Assembly (NCBI GenBank): GCA_964235485.1 | Contig: CAXSAZ010000014.1 | Span: forward strand, 1 to 64,000 | Source: CAHJXG01 sp964235485 | GTDB taxonomy: Bacteria; Pseudomonadota; Alphaproteobacteria; Acetobacterales; Acetobacteraceae | Length of the DNA stretch: 64,000 bases | Reading direction: 5' to 3' | In this document: positions 20,430 to 28,766 of the stretch, in pieces | Position numbering within the stretch: the first letter of the stretch is position 1 | Layout: each line of letters opens with the position of its first letter | Notes under the pieces: model-generated | What the model was told of the DNA's origin: nothing | The model's database searches: none | What the model saw: the letters and a program-made list of their open reading frames with translations, nothing else | Translations under genes and position numbers: made by a program

Positions 20430-21055
20430 CGGTAAGCCTTTCGGATGCCGTGGATGATCTGCTGACCAGACGGACACAGGACTCGGGGCGGCTCGACAAG
20501 CTTGCAAGCTTCTGCATTGAGGAGTTTGCCCGTCACGGCCTCCGGGGAGTTCGTGGGGGCAAGGCTGATGAGGTCGGCATACGCGGGTTTGGTCGGCAGA
20601 AGGATTGGGATTTAGCATTTGTATTGGCCGGCAAGCCAAGACTTTTGGTCTCGCTCAAGTCAATCCTGAAGAATCTTGCTGGCGTAGTGCCCAATCGGCT
20701 CGACGACCTCATGGGCGAGGCGGCAAACGTCCAGCAGCTTCAACCCGAAGTCGTCATCGGTTACGTCGTCATCATGGACGTGGCAGAAGACAAGATGCGC
20801 CGGGACGGGAAAACCTGGAGCGACCATTTTGAGGACAACCTGCGCAAGATCGCGGTGCGGAAGGCTCCTTTGTGGAATCAGGGGCTGATCGAAGGGATTT
20901 GGTTGATTCGCATCGATAGTCGCCGGCCAGTTGCCAAGCGGGTTCTCGACACTGTGGATATGGATGCCAAGGGAGTGGACTTCTTCACGGCGTTGTTGGC
21001 CGAACTTCATCTACGCGAGCCGACCCTGAAACCTTCGGGTCACGGTCGCTTGTAG
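20426..21055 (+). CDS. RM locus 1: putative type II restriction endonuclease
   Basis: This 209-aa protein starts inside the methyltransferase stop. I do not recognise a named endonuclease, but a PD-(D/E)XK-like core is visible: KDWDLAFVL (Asp60, Asp62), then a strand KPRLLVSLKS carrying Lys78, with Ser76 at the usual Glu position. The following LKNLAGVVPNRLDDLMGEA and the strand VVIGYVVIMDV fit a nuclease fold. Coupling to a methyltransferase, size and low GC all point to a type II endonuclease. The Ser in place of Glu is an oddity; some type II enzymes tolerate such variants, but activity is unproven. It converges with the next gene across 20 bp. Confidence 0.7.
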   Translation: MTVSLSDAVDDLLTRRTQDSGRLDKLASFCIEEFARHGLRGVRGGKADEVGIRGFGRQKDWDLAFVLAGKPRLLVSLKSILKNLAGVVPNRLDDLMGEAANVQQLQPEVVIGYVVIMDVAEDKMRRDGKTWSDHFEDNLRKIAVRKAPLWNQGLIEGIWLIRIDSRRPVAKRVLDTVDMDAKGVDFFTALLAELHLREPTLKPSGHGRL

Positions 21056-21075
21056 AGTTCAACGGACGACGAAAG

Positions 21076-22884
21076 CTACTCACCGCCCGTCGCGCGCCTT
21101 GCGATACTTTTCAAATACCCGCCAATCCGCCGCGTCCACCCAGGCTGCTCCATCCCGGCGATGCGTAGTGACTGGCCCGCCTTCTCTGTAGCGTCCGACA
21201 ACGCGGCGGCATCGTCGGCGTCGCCCATGCGGTCAGCCGCGACGCGCTCGCCACGCAGCGCCGGCAACGCGAGCGGCCCGTCCGGCTCCAACGCCCGCAC
21301 CAAGGCAAAGCGCCGCCGGGCCAACGCCAGGTCGCTATCGGGCGCCAACTCCAACATGCCCAAGCAAAACAGCGCATCGCGCTTGCCGGCATCCCACGGC
21401 TCGCCCGGCTGCCACGCCTCAAGCGATGCCACATCCAAATCATGCCGCGCCTGCACCTGCCGCGCCAGGTCCGTCCGCCCGGCGTTCACCAGCCCGACAA
21501 AGCAACGGCGCGCGACGGCAACCCGGCCAGCCGGGTCGGCCTCCACCGCGGCATCCAGCGCGGCCAAGGCGCCGGCATCGGCCCGGTCCGCCAGGCTCCC
21601 CGCCAGCATGGCCAGCGCGGCGCGTTCCACGCCGATGGTCGTCTGATCCTCCGCCGCAAGCGGGCGCAGCGCGGCCGTGAGGTCGCGCGCAGCCCGCGAC
21701 GCGCCGCGCAGCCACGGTTCCATGTCCGCGGCGCCAACGGGCGGCTCGCTTCCATTCAGCCGGTGCAGCACGCGGAGATACAGCAGGTTGGGCAACGGCC
21801 CCGGCACGCGCTCCCGCAGCGCCGGAAGGGCCAGGCCCGTGGTGTCCGGCAAGGACGCCGGGTCGTCCAGGTCGAAGCCGAACCCGGCCTGGCACGCGCT
21901 GCGCAGCAGCGGCCAAATCCGCTCGGCTTCGGGCCAATCGCTGGCCGCAACGCTTTCCTGGTAGGCGCGGACCTGCAAGCCCCACCACAGGAACCCGCCC
22001 GGCGTCGCCAACCCGGCCCGCCGAGCCAGGTAAGCGCGGTAGCTCGCCCGCGGCGCGGCATCACCGTCCGGCAACTCAAACGCTGTGTCGGACGCATAGG
22101 CGATAAGCTGGTCGCCGTTGGCCTCCGTCACGACGTGGCCGAAGCCGACCCGTTGGAGCAGCAGCCGGAGGCTGCCCTCCGTTTCCAGCACCAGATGTGC
22201 GCCGACCGACAGGATGGGCACCAGCTCGGCCACCGGCACGTCCGGGCGCAGCCGGGCGCGGTTGGGCGTGGTCAGCGCCAAGACGCCGCCCGGCGCCAGC
22301 GCGCGGCGCAGCGTTTGCAGGAACGGCAGCGGCGCGCCGATATGCTCCAAAACCTCGCTCGCCAGGATGGCGTTGGCGTCGGTGCCCAAAGCCTCGTCCG
22401 GCTGGAAATAGCGGCTTTCGATGGGGAGACCCAGCGCGTCCCGGCCCGCCGCGGCGAAGGGCGATGGATCGATGCCCCGCCCCGCCCAGCCGCGCTCGGT
22501 GATGGCGTAGTCCAGCCCGAACCCGAAGCCGCAGCCGATCTCCAGGTACTTGGCGCCCGGCCCGAACGGCAGCCGAGCGATGGTGCGGATGATCGGCCAC
22601 AGGCCCGCGTTGACCTCGACGTAATGCGCGATGTTCAGCGCGCTCGCCCCGTCCTCCGTGTAGTCGAACGCATTGTCCTGCTCGGCAAAGGCGCAGCCGC
22701 AGCGGGGGCAGTCGAGCAGGCGGACCTGCAGCAAGCCCTGCCCCGGCAAGGTCGTGTCGGCGTCGAGCAGCACCGGCTTCGGCCCAGGCTCCCCGCAGTT
22801 GCGGCAGGCGGCATCCACCGGCGCCGCCGAGGCCGCGGCCCAGCGGATATGGACGCCCACGTCAGAAGCCTGCTCTGCATCCAT
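21076..22884 (-). CDS. Zinc-ribbon class I SAM methyltransferase with long helical C-terminus
   Basis: This 602-aa protein has three parts. Residues about 25-75 hold a zinc-ribbon-like pair, CRNCGEPG and CPRCGCAF. Residues about 110-230 hold a class I methyltransferase fold with SAM motif LEIGCGFGFGLDYA and ASEVLEHIGAPLPFL. The last 300 residues are Ala/Leu-rich and probably helical, with possible TPR-like packing (for example ALAALDAAVEADPAGRVAVARR). Zn-ribbon plus methyltransferase resembles C-methyltransferases of deoxysugar pathways, but the large C-terminal region is unusual and the substrate is unknown. I start at the ATG at 22882-22884; a TTG twenty codons earlier was rejected. It lies downstream of the helicase gene with a 49-bp gap. 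Confidence 0.75.
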   Translation of the reverse strand: MDAEQASDVGVHIRWAAASAAPVDAACRNCGEPGPKPVLLDADTTLPGQGLLQVRLLDCPRCGCAFAEQDNAFDYTEDGASALNIAHYVEVNAGLWPIIRTIARLPFGPGAKYLEIGCGFGFGLDYAITERGWAGRGIDPSPFAAAGRDALGLPIESRYFQPDEALGTDANAILASEVLEHIGAPLPFLQTLRRALAPGGVLALTTPNRARLRPDVPVAELVPILSVGAHLVLETEGSLRLLLQRVGFGHVVTEANGDQLIAYASDTAFELPDGDAAPRASYRAYLARRAGLATPGGFLWWGLQVRAYQESVAASDWPEAERIWPLLRSACQAGFGFDLDDPASLPDTTGLALPALRERVPGPLPNLLYLRVLHRLNGSEPPVGAADMEPWLRGASRAARDLTAALRPLAAEDQTTIGVERAALAMLAGSLADRADAGALAALDAAVEADPAGRVAVARRCFVGLVNAGRTDLARQVQARHDLDVASLEAWQPGEPWDAGKRDALFCLGMLELAPDSDLALARRRFALVRALEPDGPLALPALRGERVAADRMGDADDAAALSDATEKAGQSLRIAGMEQPGWTRRIGGYLKSIARRATGGE

Positions 22885-22933
22885 CCTCAAACCCCATGCA
22901 CCGTCGGGATCTGGGGCCGGCGGCCCCGCCGGG

Positions 22934-24070
22934 TCAAGCCGCAAGGTTGCGCGGTTCCTCGACCGACAGCCGCGTGCGGATCAGCTTCTCGATCCCGCGC
23001 AGGTGCGCCCGCTCGCTGCTGTCGCAGAAGCTGATCGCCACCCCGGCCTGCCCGGCCCGCGCGGTGCGGCCGATGCGGTGCACATACGCTTCCGGCACGT
23101 TCGGCAGGTCGAAGTTCACCACGTGGGTCACGCCGTCCACGTCGATGCCGCGCGCCGCGATGTCGGTCGCCACCAGCACGCCGATGCGGCCCTGCTTGAA
23201 CATCTGCAGGGCGCGCTCCCGTTGCGGCTGGCTCTTGTCGCCGTGGATGGCGGCGGCGGGCTGGCCCATGGCCTCCAGGTGCTGAGTCACGCGGTCGGCA
23301 CCGTGCTTGGTGCGGGTGAACACCAGCGTGCGGGTCATCTTGCTGCTGCGCAGGATGTCGGCCAGCACCTGCCGCTTGCGGGACGCCTCGACGAAGATGA
23401 CCTTCTGCTCGACGCGCTCCACCGTGGTGGCGACCGGGGTGACGGCGACGTGCACCGGGTCGCGCAGCATCTGGCCGGCGAGCGATGAAATCTCCTTCGG
23501 CATGGTGGCGGAGAAGAACAGCGTTTGCCGGGCCGGCGGGATGGACTGCACGATCTTGCGGATCGGCACGATGAAGCCGAGGTCGAGCATGTGGTCGGCC
23601 TCGTCCAGCACCAGCACCTCGGTGCCGTTCAGCGACACGGCGCCGTCCTGCATGTGATCCATCAAGCGCCCCGGCGTCGCCACCAGCACGTCGATGCCGC
23701 CCGAGACAGCCTTGGCCTGCCGCCCTTTCGGCACGCCGCCATACATCAGGGCCGTGCGCAGCCCGGTCTGACGGCCGTAGGCGCGAAAGCTTTCGGCGAT
23801 CTGGCTGGCCAGCTCCCGCGTTGGCGACAGCACCAGCGCGCGGCAGCCGCGGCGCGGCGCGGGCTTCTTGTCCACGAACAGGCGGTGCAGGATCGGCAGC
23901 GCAAAGGCCGCCGTCTTGCCGGTGCCGGTCTGCGCGATGCCTTGCAGGTCGCGGCCCAGCATGACGTGCGGGATGGCCTCCGTCTGGATCGGCGTCGGCT
24001 CGGTGTAGCCTTGAGTGGTCAGCGCATTGAGGATGGGAAGCGCGAGACCAAGGTCTGCGAAGCTTGGCAT
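22934..24070 (-). CDS. DEAD-box ATP-dependent RNA helicase (RhlE-like)
   Basis: This 378-aa helicase core unwinds RNA duplexes with ATP and probably serves ribosome assembly or RNA decay. All motifs are present: Q motif (GYTEPTPIQTEAIP), motif I AQTGTGKT, TPGR, motif II DEAD in VLDEADHMLDLG, motif III SAT, then the second RecA domain with VATDIAARGIDV and HRIGRTARAG. It ends soon after the core, so the basic tail seen in many RhlE proteins is missing. The ATG at 24068-24070 (MPSFADLGLALP) matches the family start. It is divergent from the ELM1-family gene across 236 bp. Confidence 0.93.
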   Translation of the reverse strand: MPSFADLGLALPILNALTTQGYTEPTPIQTEAIPHVMLGRDLQGIAQTGTGKTAAFALPILHRLFVDKKPAPRRGCRALVLSPTRELASQIAESFRAYGRQTGLRTALMYGGVPKGRQAKAVSGGIDVLVATPGRLMDHMQDGAVSLNGTEVLVLDEADHMLDLGFIVPIRKIVQSIPPARQTLFFSATMPKEISSLAGQMLRDPVHVAVTPVATTVERVEQKVIFVEASRKRQVLADILRSSKMTRTLVFTRTKHGADRVTQHLEAMGQPAAAIHGDKSQPQRERALQMFKQGRIGVLVATDIAARGIDVDGVTHVVNFDLPNVPEAYVHRIGRTARAGQAGVAISFCDSSERAHLRGIEKLIRTRLSVEEPRNLAA

Positions 24071-24217
24071 GGGTGATGTCTTTCGATGGCCCGTCCCAGG
24101 CAGCCGAACGCCACGAGGAGGTGCGCAACGATCAGCGGGATCGCGACCGGCGCCAGAAGTGAGATGATGCCGGTGCACAAAGACAGCGCACGAAGTCACG
24201 ACACGCGCAGACCCTAT

Positions 24218-24239
24218 TTAATGTTGCATCGCAGCGAAT
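24218..24239. promoter_or_regulatory. Palindrome-containing element shared with 45055-45075
   Basis: The sequence TTAATGTTGCATCGCAGCGA lies in the 236-bp gap between divergent helicase and ELM1-family genes. Nearly the same sequence (TTATGTTGCGTCGCAGCGAA) occurs before the DUF2889 gene. The core TGC-N3-GCA is a short dyad. TGC/GCA-rich dyads of this kind have been reported as PhaR operators near polyhydroxybutyrate genes, so a PhaR-like site is possible. This is inference from two copies. Confidence 0.35.
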
Positions 24240-24306
24240 TCAAGGAAACCCGCCGTTGCGCCAACCCTCGGTTGACCCGGCCGCGCGAACTGCGGAGAAC
24301 CGGGCG

Positions 24307-25230
24307 ATGCCGTCCTCCATCGTCCTCAGCGAACCCTACGCCGGGTTGCAGGCCCAGGCCGTCGGCTTGGCGGAGGCGGCCGGCCTTGCGCCCACCTTGC
24401 TGTCGTTGCAGGCGCGTGCGCTGTGGCGCTGGATGCCGGCCCGGTTCTGGCCCGCGCCGCTCCGCGCCGTGCGGCTGGCCGACCCCGGCGACGCCGTGGT
24501 GATCGGCGCCGGAGGCACCGCCGCCGTTGTCGCCGCCGCCCTCCGCCGCTCCGGGCGCCCGGCGGTCCAGGTGCAGCACCCGCGCATGGACCCGGCGCGC
24601 TTCGACCTGATCGTGGTGAACCGGCACGACGGGCTGACCGGCCCCAACGTGGTCGTCACCCGCACCGCCCTGCACCGCGCCACCCCGGCCCGGCTGGCGG
24701 AGGCCGCCGCCCTGTGGGCGCCCCGCCTCGCCCACCTGCCGCGCCCGCTGGTCGCCGTGCTGGTCGGCGGCAGCAACGGGCGCTTCCGGCTGGACGGCGC
24801 GGTGGCCGCCGAACTGGGCACGTCGCTCGCCGCCATGATGCGGGCGGACCGGGTGGGCCTGGCGCTCACGCCGTCCCGCCGCACGTCGGAGGACGCACGG
24901 GCGGCGCTGCGCCGGGCGGTGGAGCCGGGCGGCGCTTGGGTTTGGGACATGGCGGGCGACAACCCATATTTTGGCCTCTTGGCGCTGGCGGACGCCATCG
25001 TGGTGACGGAGGACAGCGTGTCCATGGTGTCGGAAGCGGCGGCAACGAAGGCGCCGGTGCTGCTGGCCGCATTGCCCGGGCGGTCGCGGCGCATCCGGCA
25101 GTTCACCCGGTTCCTGCAGGAGGACGGGCGGCTGCGCCCCTTTGCCGGGCGGCTCGACCTGTGGCCGGTGGTGCCGATAAACGATACGCAGGCGGCGGCG
25201 GTTGAGATGCGGCGGCGGCTGGGTTTTTAG
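24307..25230 (+). CDS. ELM1 (DUF1022) family protein
   Basis: This 307-aa protein belongs to the family named after plant mitochondrial fission factor ELM1; bacterial members have no settled function and resemble GT-B glycosyltransferases in layout. Features are a first Rossmann-like half with VVIGAGGTAAVVAAALRRSG and VQVQHPRMDP, a linker VLVGGSNGRFRLDG, and a C-terminal half with DNPYFGLLALADAIVVTEDS followed by MVSEAAATKAPV. I use the ATG at 24307; a TTG at 24256 would add 17 residues. It heads a compact four-gene operon, with 11 bp to the next gene. Confidence 0.8.
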   Translation: MPSSIVLSEPYAGLQAQAVGLAEAAGLAPTLLSLQARALWRWMPARFWPAPLRAVRLADPGDAVVIGAGGTAAVVAAALRRSGRPAVQVQHPRMDPARFDLIVVNRHDGLTGPNVVVTRTALHRATPARLAEAAALWAPRLAHLPRPLVAVLVGGSNGRFRLDGAVAAELGTSLAAMMRADRVGLALTPSRRTSEDARAALRRAVEPGGAWVWDMAGDNPYFGLLALADAIVVTEDSVSMVSEAAATKAPVLLAALPGRSRRIRQFTRFLQEDGRLRPFAGRLDLWPVVPINDTQAAAVEMRRRLGF

Positions 25231-25241
25231 GAGCGTGAACC

Positions 25242-27125
25242 ATGCTGGACATCCAGACCTTCGACGCACGGGCCGGCGGCAACGTGCTGTACAAGGCCTT
25301 TGCCCACCCGGTGGCGGCGGAGGCCGTGCAGCGCCTCGCGGCCCGGCTGCGCGACGCCGGGCCGCTTGCGGTGTACGACCCGGACGGCGTGGCGGGCGCG
25401 CTGTTCGCGCTGCACCCGGCAATGCCGGAGGCGGCGGAAAGCTACGTGCATGACGTGGAGCAGATCGGGGAAACGCGCGCCGGCGTGCCGGCCCGGCCGC
25501 TGACCGACCTGCCGCGCTCCGCCTGCGCCACCCTGCTGGTCGCGGCGTTCGACGCCGGGCGGACCGTGGCGCGGATCCAGCACATGCGGCCCGCCGGCAT
25601 GGCAATGGCGACGCTGGACGAGGCGCGGCTGCCGGACGGGATGCTGAGCAACCCGCGGCGCTACCTGGACCGGGTGAACTTCGCGACCAACTACGCCTTT
25701 TTCCGCGATCAGCGTGGCCTGCATACCCGGCTGGTTACTGCAAACTACTGGGCGGGCTACGGCGCCGGGGCGGTGCGGCTATGGCTGCGGCTGTTCGACG
25801 GTGCGGGCGCCGTGCTGGCCGAGTGGGAGCAGCCCGTCCCGCCCGGCGCCGCCGGCATCGCCATCGACAGCGCCGAAGTCCGCGCCCGCTTCGAGCTTCC
25901 CGAGTTCGCCGGGCAGTTGTTCATCCATGCCATCGGCGCCGCCGGGCACGACGTGGTGAAGTACGCGCTGGACACCTACGGCGAGGACGGGGAAGCCAGC
26001 CTGTCCGTCACCCACGACGCCAACGCCTGGCCGGCGGACCGCTACGCCGGGATGCCGGCACCGCGCGACGACGAGCGGGTGGTGCTGTGGCTGCAGAACA
26101 GCCACGCCGCCCCGATCCCGCCCGGCGCGGTCATGCTGGACCGCATGGGGGCGGAAGCGCCGGTGCGGGTGGCGCAGGAGGTCGGCCCCTACGCCAGCCT
26201 GGCGCTCGACGTGGCCGACCTGCTGCCAGGGCTGCGCTGGCCGGCACAGATCGAGGTGCGGGCCGGGCGGCACGTCGTCCGCCCGCGCTACGAGGTGACG
26301 CGCGCCGGGCGCACCCGCATTGCCCACCTGAACGTCGAGCGCGCCGGCCTGCCGCCCGACCCCGGCATCCCGTCGCTGCACAACCTGCTGGGCCGCGGCT
26401 ACCTGCTGCCCTTCCCCATCCTGCCGCGCGGCCAGTTCCGCTCGGTCGTGCTGCCGACCCCCATGGCGGAGCAGCAGCGCACCTTGCCCATCCGCATCGA
26501 CGTGTTCGACACGGCGGGCCGCCAAGTGGGCGAGCGGTTCCTCGGCTGCCTGCCGCGCAACCACGACCTGGCGCTCGACCTGGCCGAGTTCGACGTGGAG
26601 GAGGGCCACGCCGACCTCGTTTACGACTTCCGCGACGGGGGCGAGGCGGATGGCTGGCTGCACGCCCTGTTCCGCTACGAGGACCGCCGGAGCGGCCACG
26701 CCGCCGAGAGCAGCTTCGGCGCGCACATCTTCAACACGGCGATGACCTACCGCGACCAGCCGCAAAGTTATTCCGGGCCGCCGCCGGGCCTGTCCACGCG
26801 GCTGTTCCTGAAGCTCGGCGAGGGCGCGCGCCGCAGCTACGCCGCGCTGATCTACCCGGCGTCCGCGGCCTGGCATCCGTGGTCCACGACCGCCCTGCTG
26901 CTGCACGACGGCGAGGGCCAGGTGATCGCGGAGGAACCGCTGCGCATCGCTTGCTCAGGCTCGGCGATGGTATGGCCGCATCGCGTGTTCGGGGAGGCGC
27001 TGCTGGACCGGGCGGGGCCGCGCGGCTACGTGCTGATCCGGGACCAGACCTGCCGGCTGTTCGGATATCATGGCTTGATGGATGACGCCGGCGGGTTCAG
27101 CCTGGACCACATGTTCGGCTTCTGA
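25242..27125 (+). CDS. Conserved-looking 627-aa protein of unknown function
   Basis: I do not recognise this 627-aa protein. It has no signal peptide and no membrane segment. The N-terminal 130 residues are mixed alpha/beta. From about 150 on it shows repeated strand-like blocks with aromatic and charged alternation, such as NYWAGYG, VRLWLRLFDGAGAVLAEWEQ, QLFIHAIGAAGHDVVKYALD and TRLFLKLGEG, suggesting several beta-sandwich units. Motifs such as DRVNFATNYAFFRD and HNLLGRGYLLPFPILPRGQF look like conserved sites. AGGAG lies nine bases before the ATG. It sits 11 bp after the ELM1-family gene and 13 bp before an acyl-CoA synthetase, so a shared pathway is likely. Codon use matches the neighbours, so it is not recently acquired. 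Confidence 0.75.
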   Translation: MLDIQTFDARAGGNVLYKAFAHPVAAEAVQRLAARLRDAGPLAVYDPDGVAGALFALHPAMPEAAESYVHDVEQIGETRAGVPARPLTDLPRSACATLLVAAFDAGRTVARIQHMRPAGMAMATLDEARLPDGMLSNPRRYLDRVNFATNYAFFRDQRGLHTRLVTANYWAGYGAGAVRLWLRLFDGAGAVLAEWEQPVPPGAAGIAIDSAEVRARFELPEFAGQLFIHAIGAAGHDVVKYALDTYGEDGEASLSVTHDANAWPADRYAGMPAPRDDERVVLWLQNSHAAPIPPGAVMLDRMGAEAPVRVAQEVGPYASLALDVADLLPGLRWPAQIEVRAGRHVVRPRYEVTRAGRTRIAHLNVERAGLPPDPGIPSLHNLLGRGYLLPFPILPRGQFRSVVLPTPMAEQQRTLPIRIDVFDTAGRQVGERFLGCLPRNHDLALDLAEFDVEEGHADLVYDFRDGGEADGWLHALFRYEDRRSGHAAESSFGAHIFNTAMTYRDQPQSYSGPPPGLSTRLFLKLGEGARRSYAALIYPASAAWHPWSTTALLLHDGEGQVIAEEPLRIACSGSAMVWPHRVFGEALLDRAGPRGYVLIRDQTCRLFGYHGLMDDAGGFSLDHMFGF

Positions 27126-27138
27126 GGGGAGGACCGCC

Positions 27139-28764
27139 ATGGCGCGCGACAAGTTCGACCTGCCGAGGGTCGCGGCCAACCACGAGGCGCTGTCCCCGCT
27201 GAGCTTCCTCAAGCGCACCGCGGACGTGTTCCCGGACCGCGTGGCCATCGTGCACGGGCCGCATCGCGCAACCTGGGCGGAAACCTACGCCCGTTGCCGC
27301 CGCATGGCCTCGGCGCTCGCGGCGTGGGGCGTGGGACGGGGGGACACGGTGGCGGTGATGGCGCCGAACACCCCCGCCATGGTGGAAGCGCATTTCGGCA
27401 TCCCCATGGCCGGCGCCGCGCTGTGCGCGGTCAACGTGCGGCTGGACGCCGAGACGGTCGCCTTTATCCTCTCGCACGGCGAAGCCCGGGTCGTGCTCAT
27501 CGACCGCGAGTTCGCGCCGGTGATGGCCCGGGCGCTTGCCCTGATCCCGGCGGAGGCGCGGCCCTACGTGGTCGATGTCAACGACCCGCTGGCGCCGCCG
27601 GGCGAGCCGGTGGGCGACACCGATTACGAGACGTTCCTCCGCGGCGGCGACCCGGCCTTCGACTGGACGCACCCCCCCGACGAGTGGGACGCCATCGCGC
27701 TCAACTACACGTCCGGCACCACGGGCAACCCGAAGGGCGTCGTGTATCACCACCGCGGGGCGTACCTGAATGCGGTCGGCAACGCCGTGACCTGGGGCAT
27801 GGCGCAGCACCCGGTCTATCTCTGGACGCTGCCGATGTTCCATTGCAATGGCTGGTGCTTCCCGTGGACGGTGGCGGCGATGGCGGGCACCAACGTGTGC
27901 CTGCGCCGGGTCGAGGGGGGCGCGATCCTCAGGGCCATAGAGGAGGCCGGCGTCACCCATTTGTGCGGCGCGCCCATTGTCATGGGCCTGATCCTGAACC
28001 ACCCCGGCGTCGAGCCGCGCCCGGCCCCGGTCCGCATGATGACCGCCGGCGCCGCCCCGCCCGCCACCGTGCTGGAAGGCATGGAGCGGCTCGGCTTCGC
28101 CATCACCCATGTGTATGGCTTGACCGAAACCTACGGCCCCGTCACCGTCTGCGCCTGGCACGACGAGTGGGACGCGCTGCCGGACGGCGAGCGCGCCCGG
28201 CTCAAGGCGCGCCAGGGCGTGACCTACCCGGTGCAGGAGGGCCTGATGGTCGCCGACCCCGCGACCCTGCAGCCCGTGCCGCGCGACGGCGCCACAATGG
28301 GCGAGGTGTTCATGCGCGGCAACATCACCATGAAAGGCTACCTCAAGAACCCCGCCGCCACGGCCGAGGCCTTCGCCGGCGGCTGGTTCCACACCGGCGA
28401 CCTCGCGGTGAGCCACCCCGACGGTTACATCGAGATCCGCGACCGCTCCAAGGACATCATCATCAGCGGCGGCGAGAACATCTCCACCATCGAGGTGGAG
28501 GGCGTGCTGTACCGCCACCCCGCCGTGCTGGAAGCCGCCGTGGTCGCCCGGCCCGACCCGACCTGGGGCGAAACACCCTGCGCGTTCGTAACCTTGCGGC
28601 CCGGCATTGAGGCCACGGAGGCGGAGATCATCGCCTTCTGCCGGGCGAACCTCGCGCATTTCAAGGCGCCGCGCACGGTGGTGTTCGGCCCGCTGCCCAA
28701 GACCAGCACCGGCAAGATGCAGAAGTTCGTCCTGCGCGACCAAGCCCGCACCCTTGGAGGATAA
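27139..28764 (+). CDS. AMP-forming acyl-CoA synthetase
   Basis: This 541-aa member of the ANL superfamily activates a carboxylic acid, probably a medium- or long-chain fatty acid, to its CoA ester with ATP. Visible motifs are the phosphate loop NYTSGTTGNPKGV, the A5 motif YGLTETYG, HTGDLAV, the hinge region IEIRDRSKDIIISGGENIS and the C-terminal catalytic lysine in KTSTGKMQK. Length is normal. A very strong ribosome-binding site (GAGGGGAGG) precedes the ATG at 27139. It is third in the operon with the ELM1-family and 627-aa genes, and 2 bp separate it from the AhpD-like gene. Confidence 0.93.
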   Translation: MARDKFDLPRVAANHEALSPLSFLKRTADVFPDRVAIVHGPHRATWAETYARCRRMASALAAWGVGRGDTVAVMAPNTPAMVEAHFGIPMAGAALCAVNVRLDAETVAFILSHGEARVVLIDREFAPVMARALALIPAEARPYVVDVNDPLAPPGEPVGDTDYETFLRGGDPAFDWTHPPDEWDAIALNYTSGTTGNPKGVVYHHRGAYLNAVGNAVTWGMAQHPVYLWTLPMFHCNGWCFPWTVAAMAGTNVCLRRVEGGAILRAIEEAGVTHLCGAPIVMGLILNHPGVEPRPAPVRMMTAGAAPPATVLEGMERLGFAITHVYGLTETYGPVTVCAWHDEWDALPDGERARLKARQGVTYPVQEGLMVADPATLQPVPRDGATMGEVFMRGNITMKGYLKNPAATAEAFAGGWFHTGDLAVSHPDGYIEIRDRSKDIIISGGENISTIEVEGVLYRHPAVLEAAVVARPDPTWGETPCAFVTLRPGIEATEAEIIAFCRANLAHFKAPRTVVFGPLPKTSTGKMQKFVLRDQARTLGG

Positions 28765-28766
28765 CC

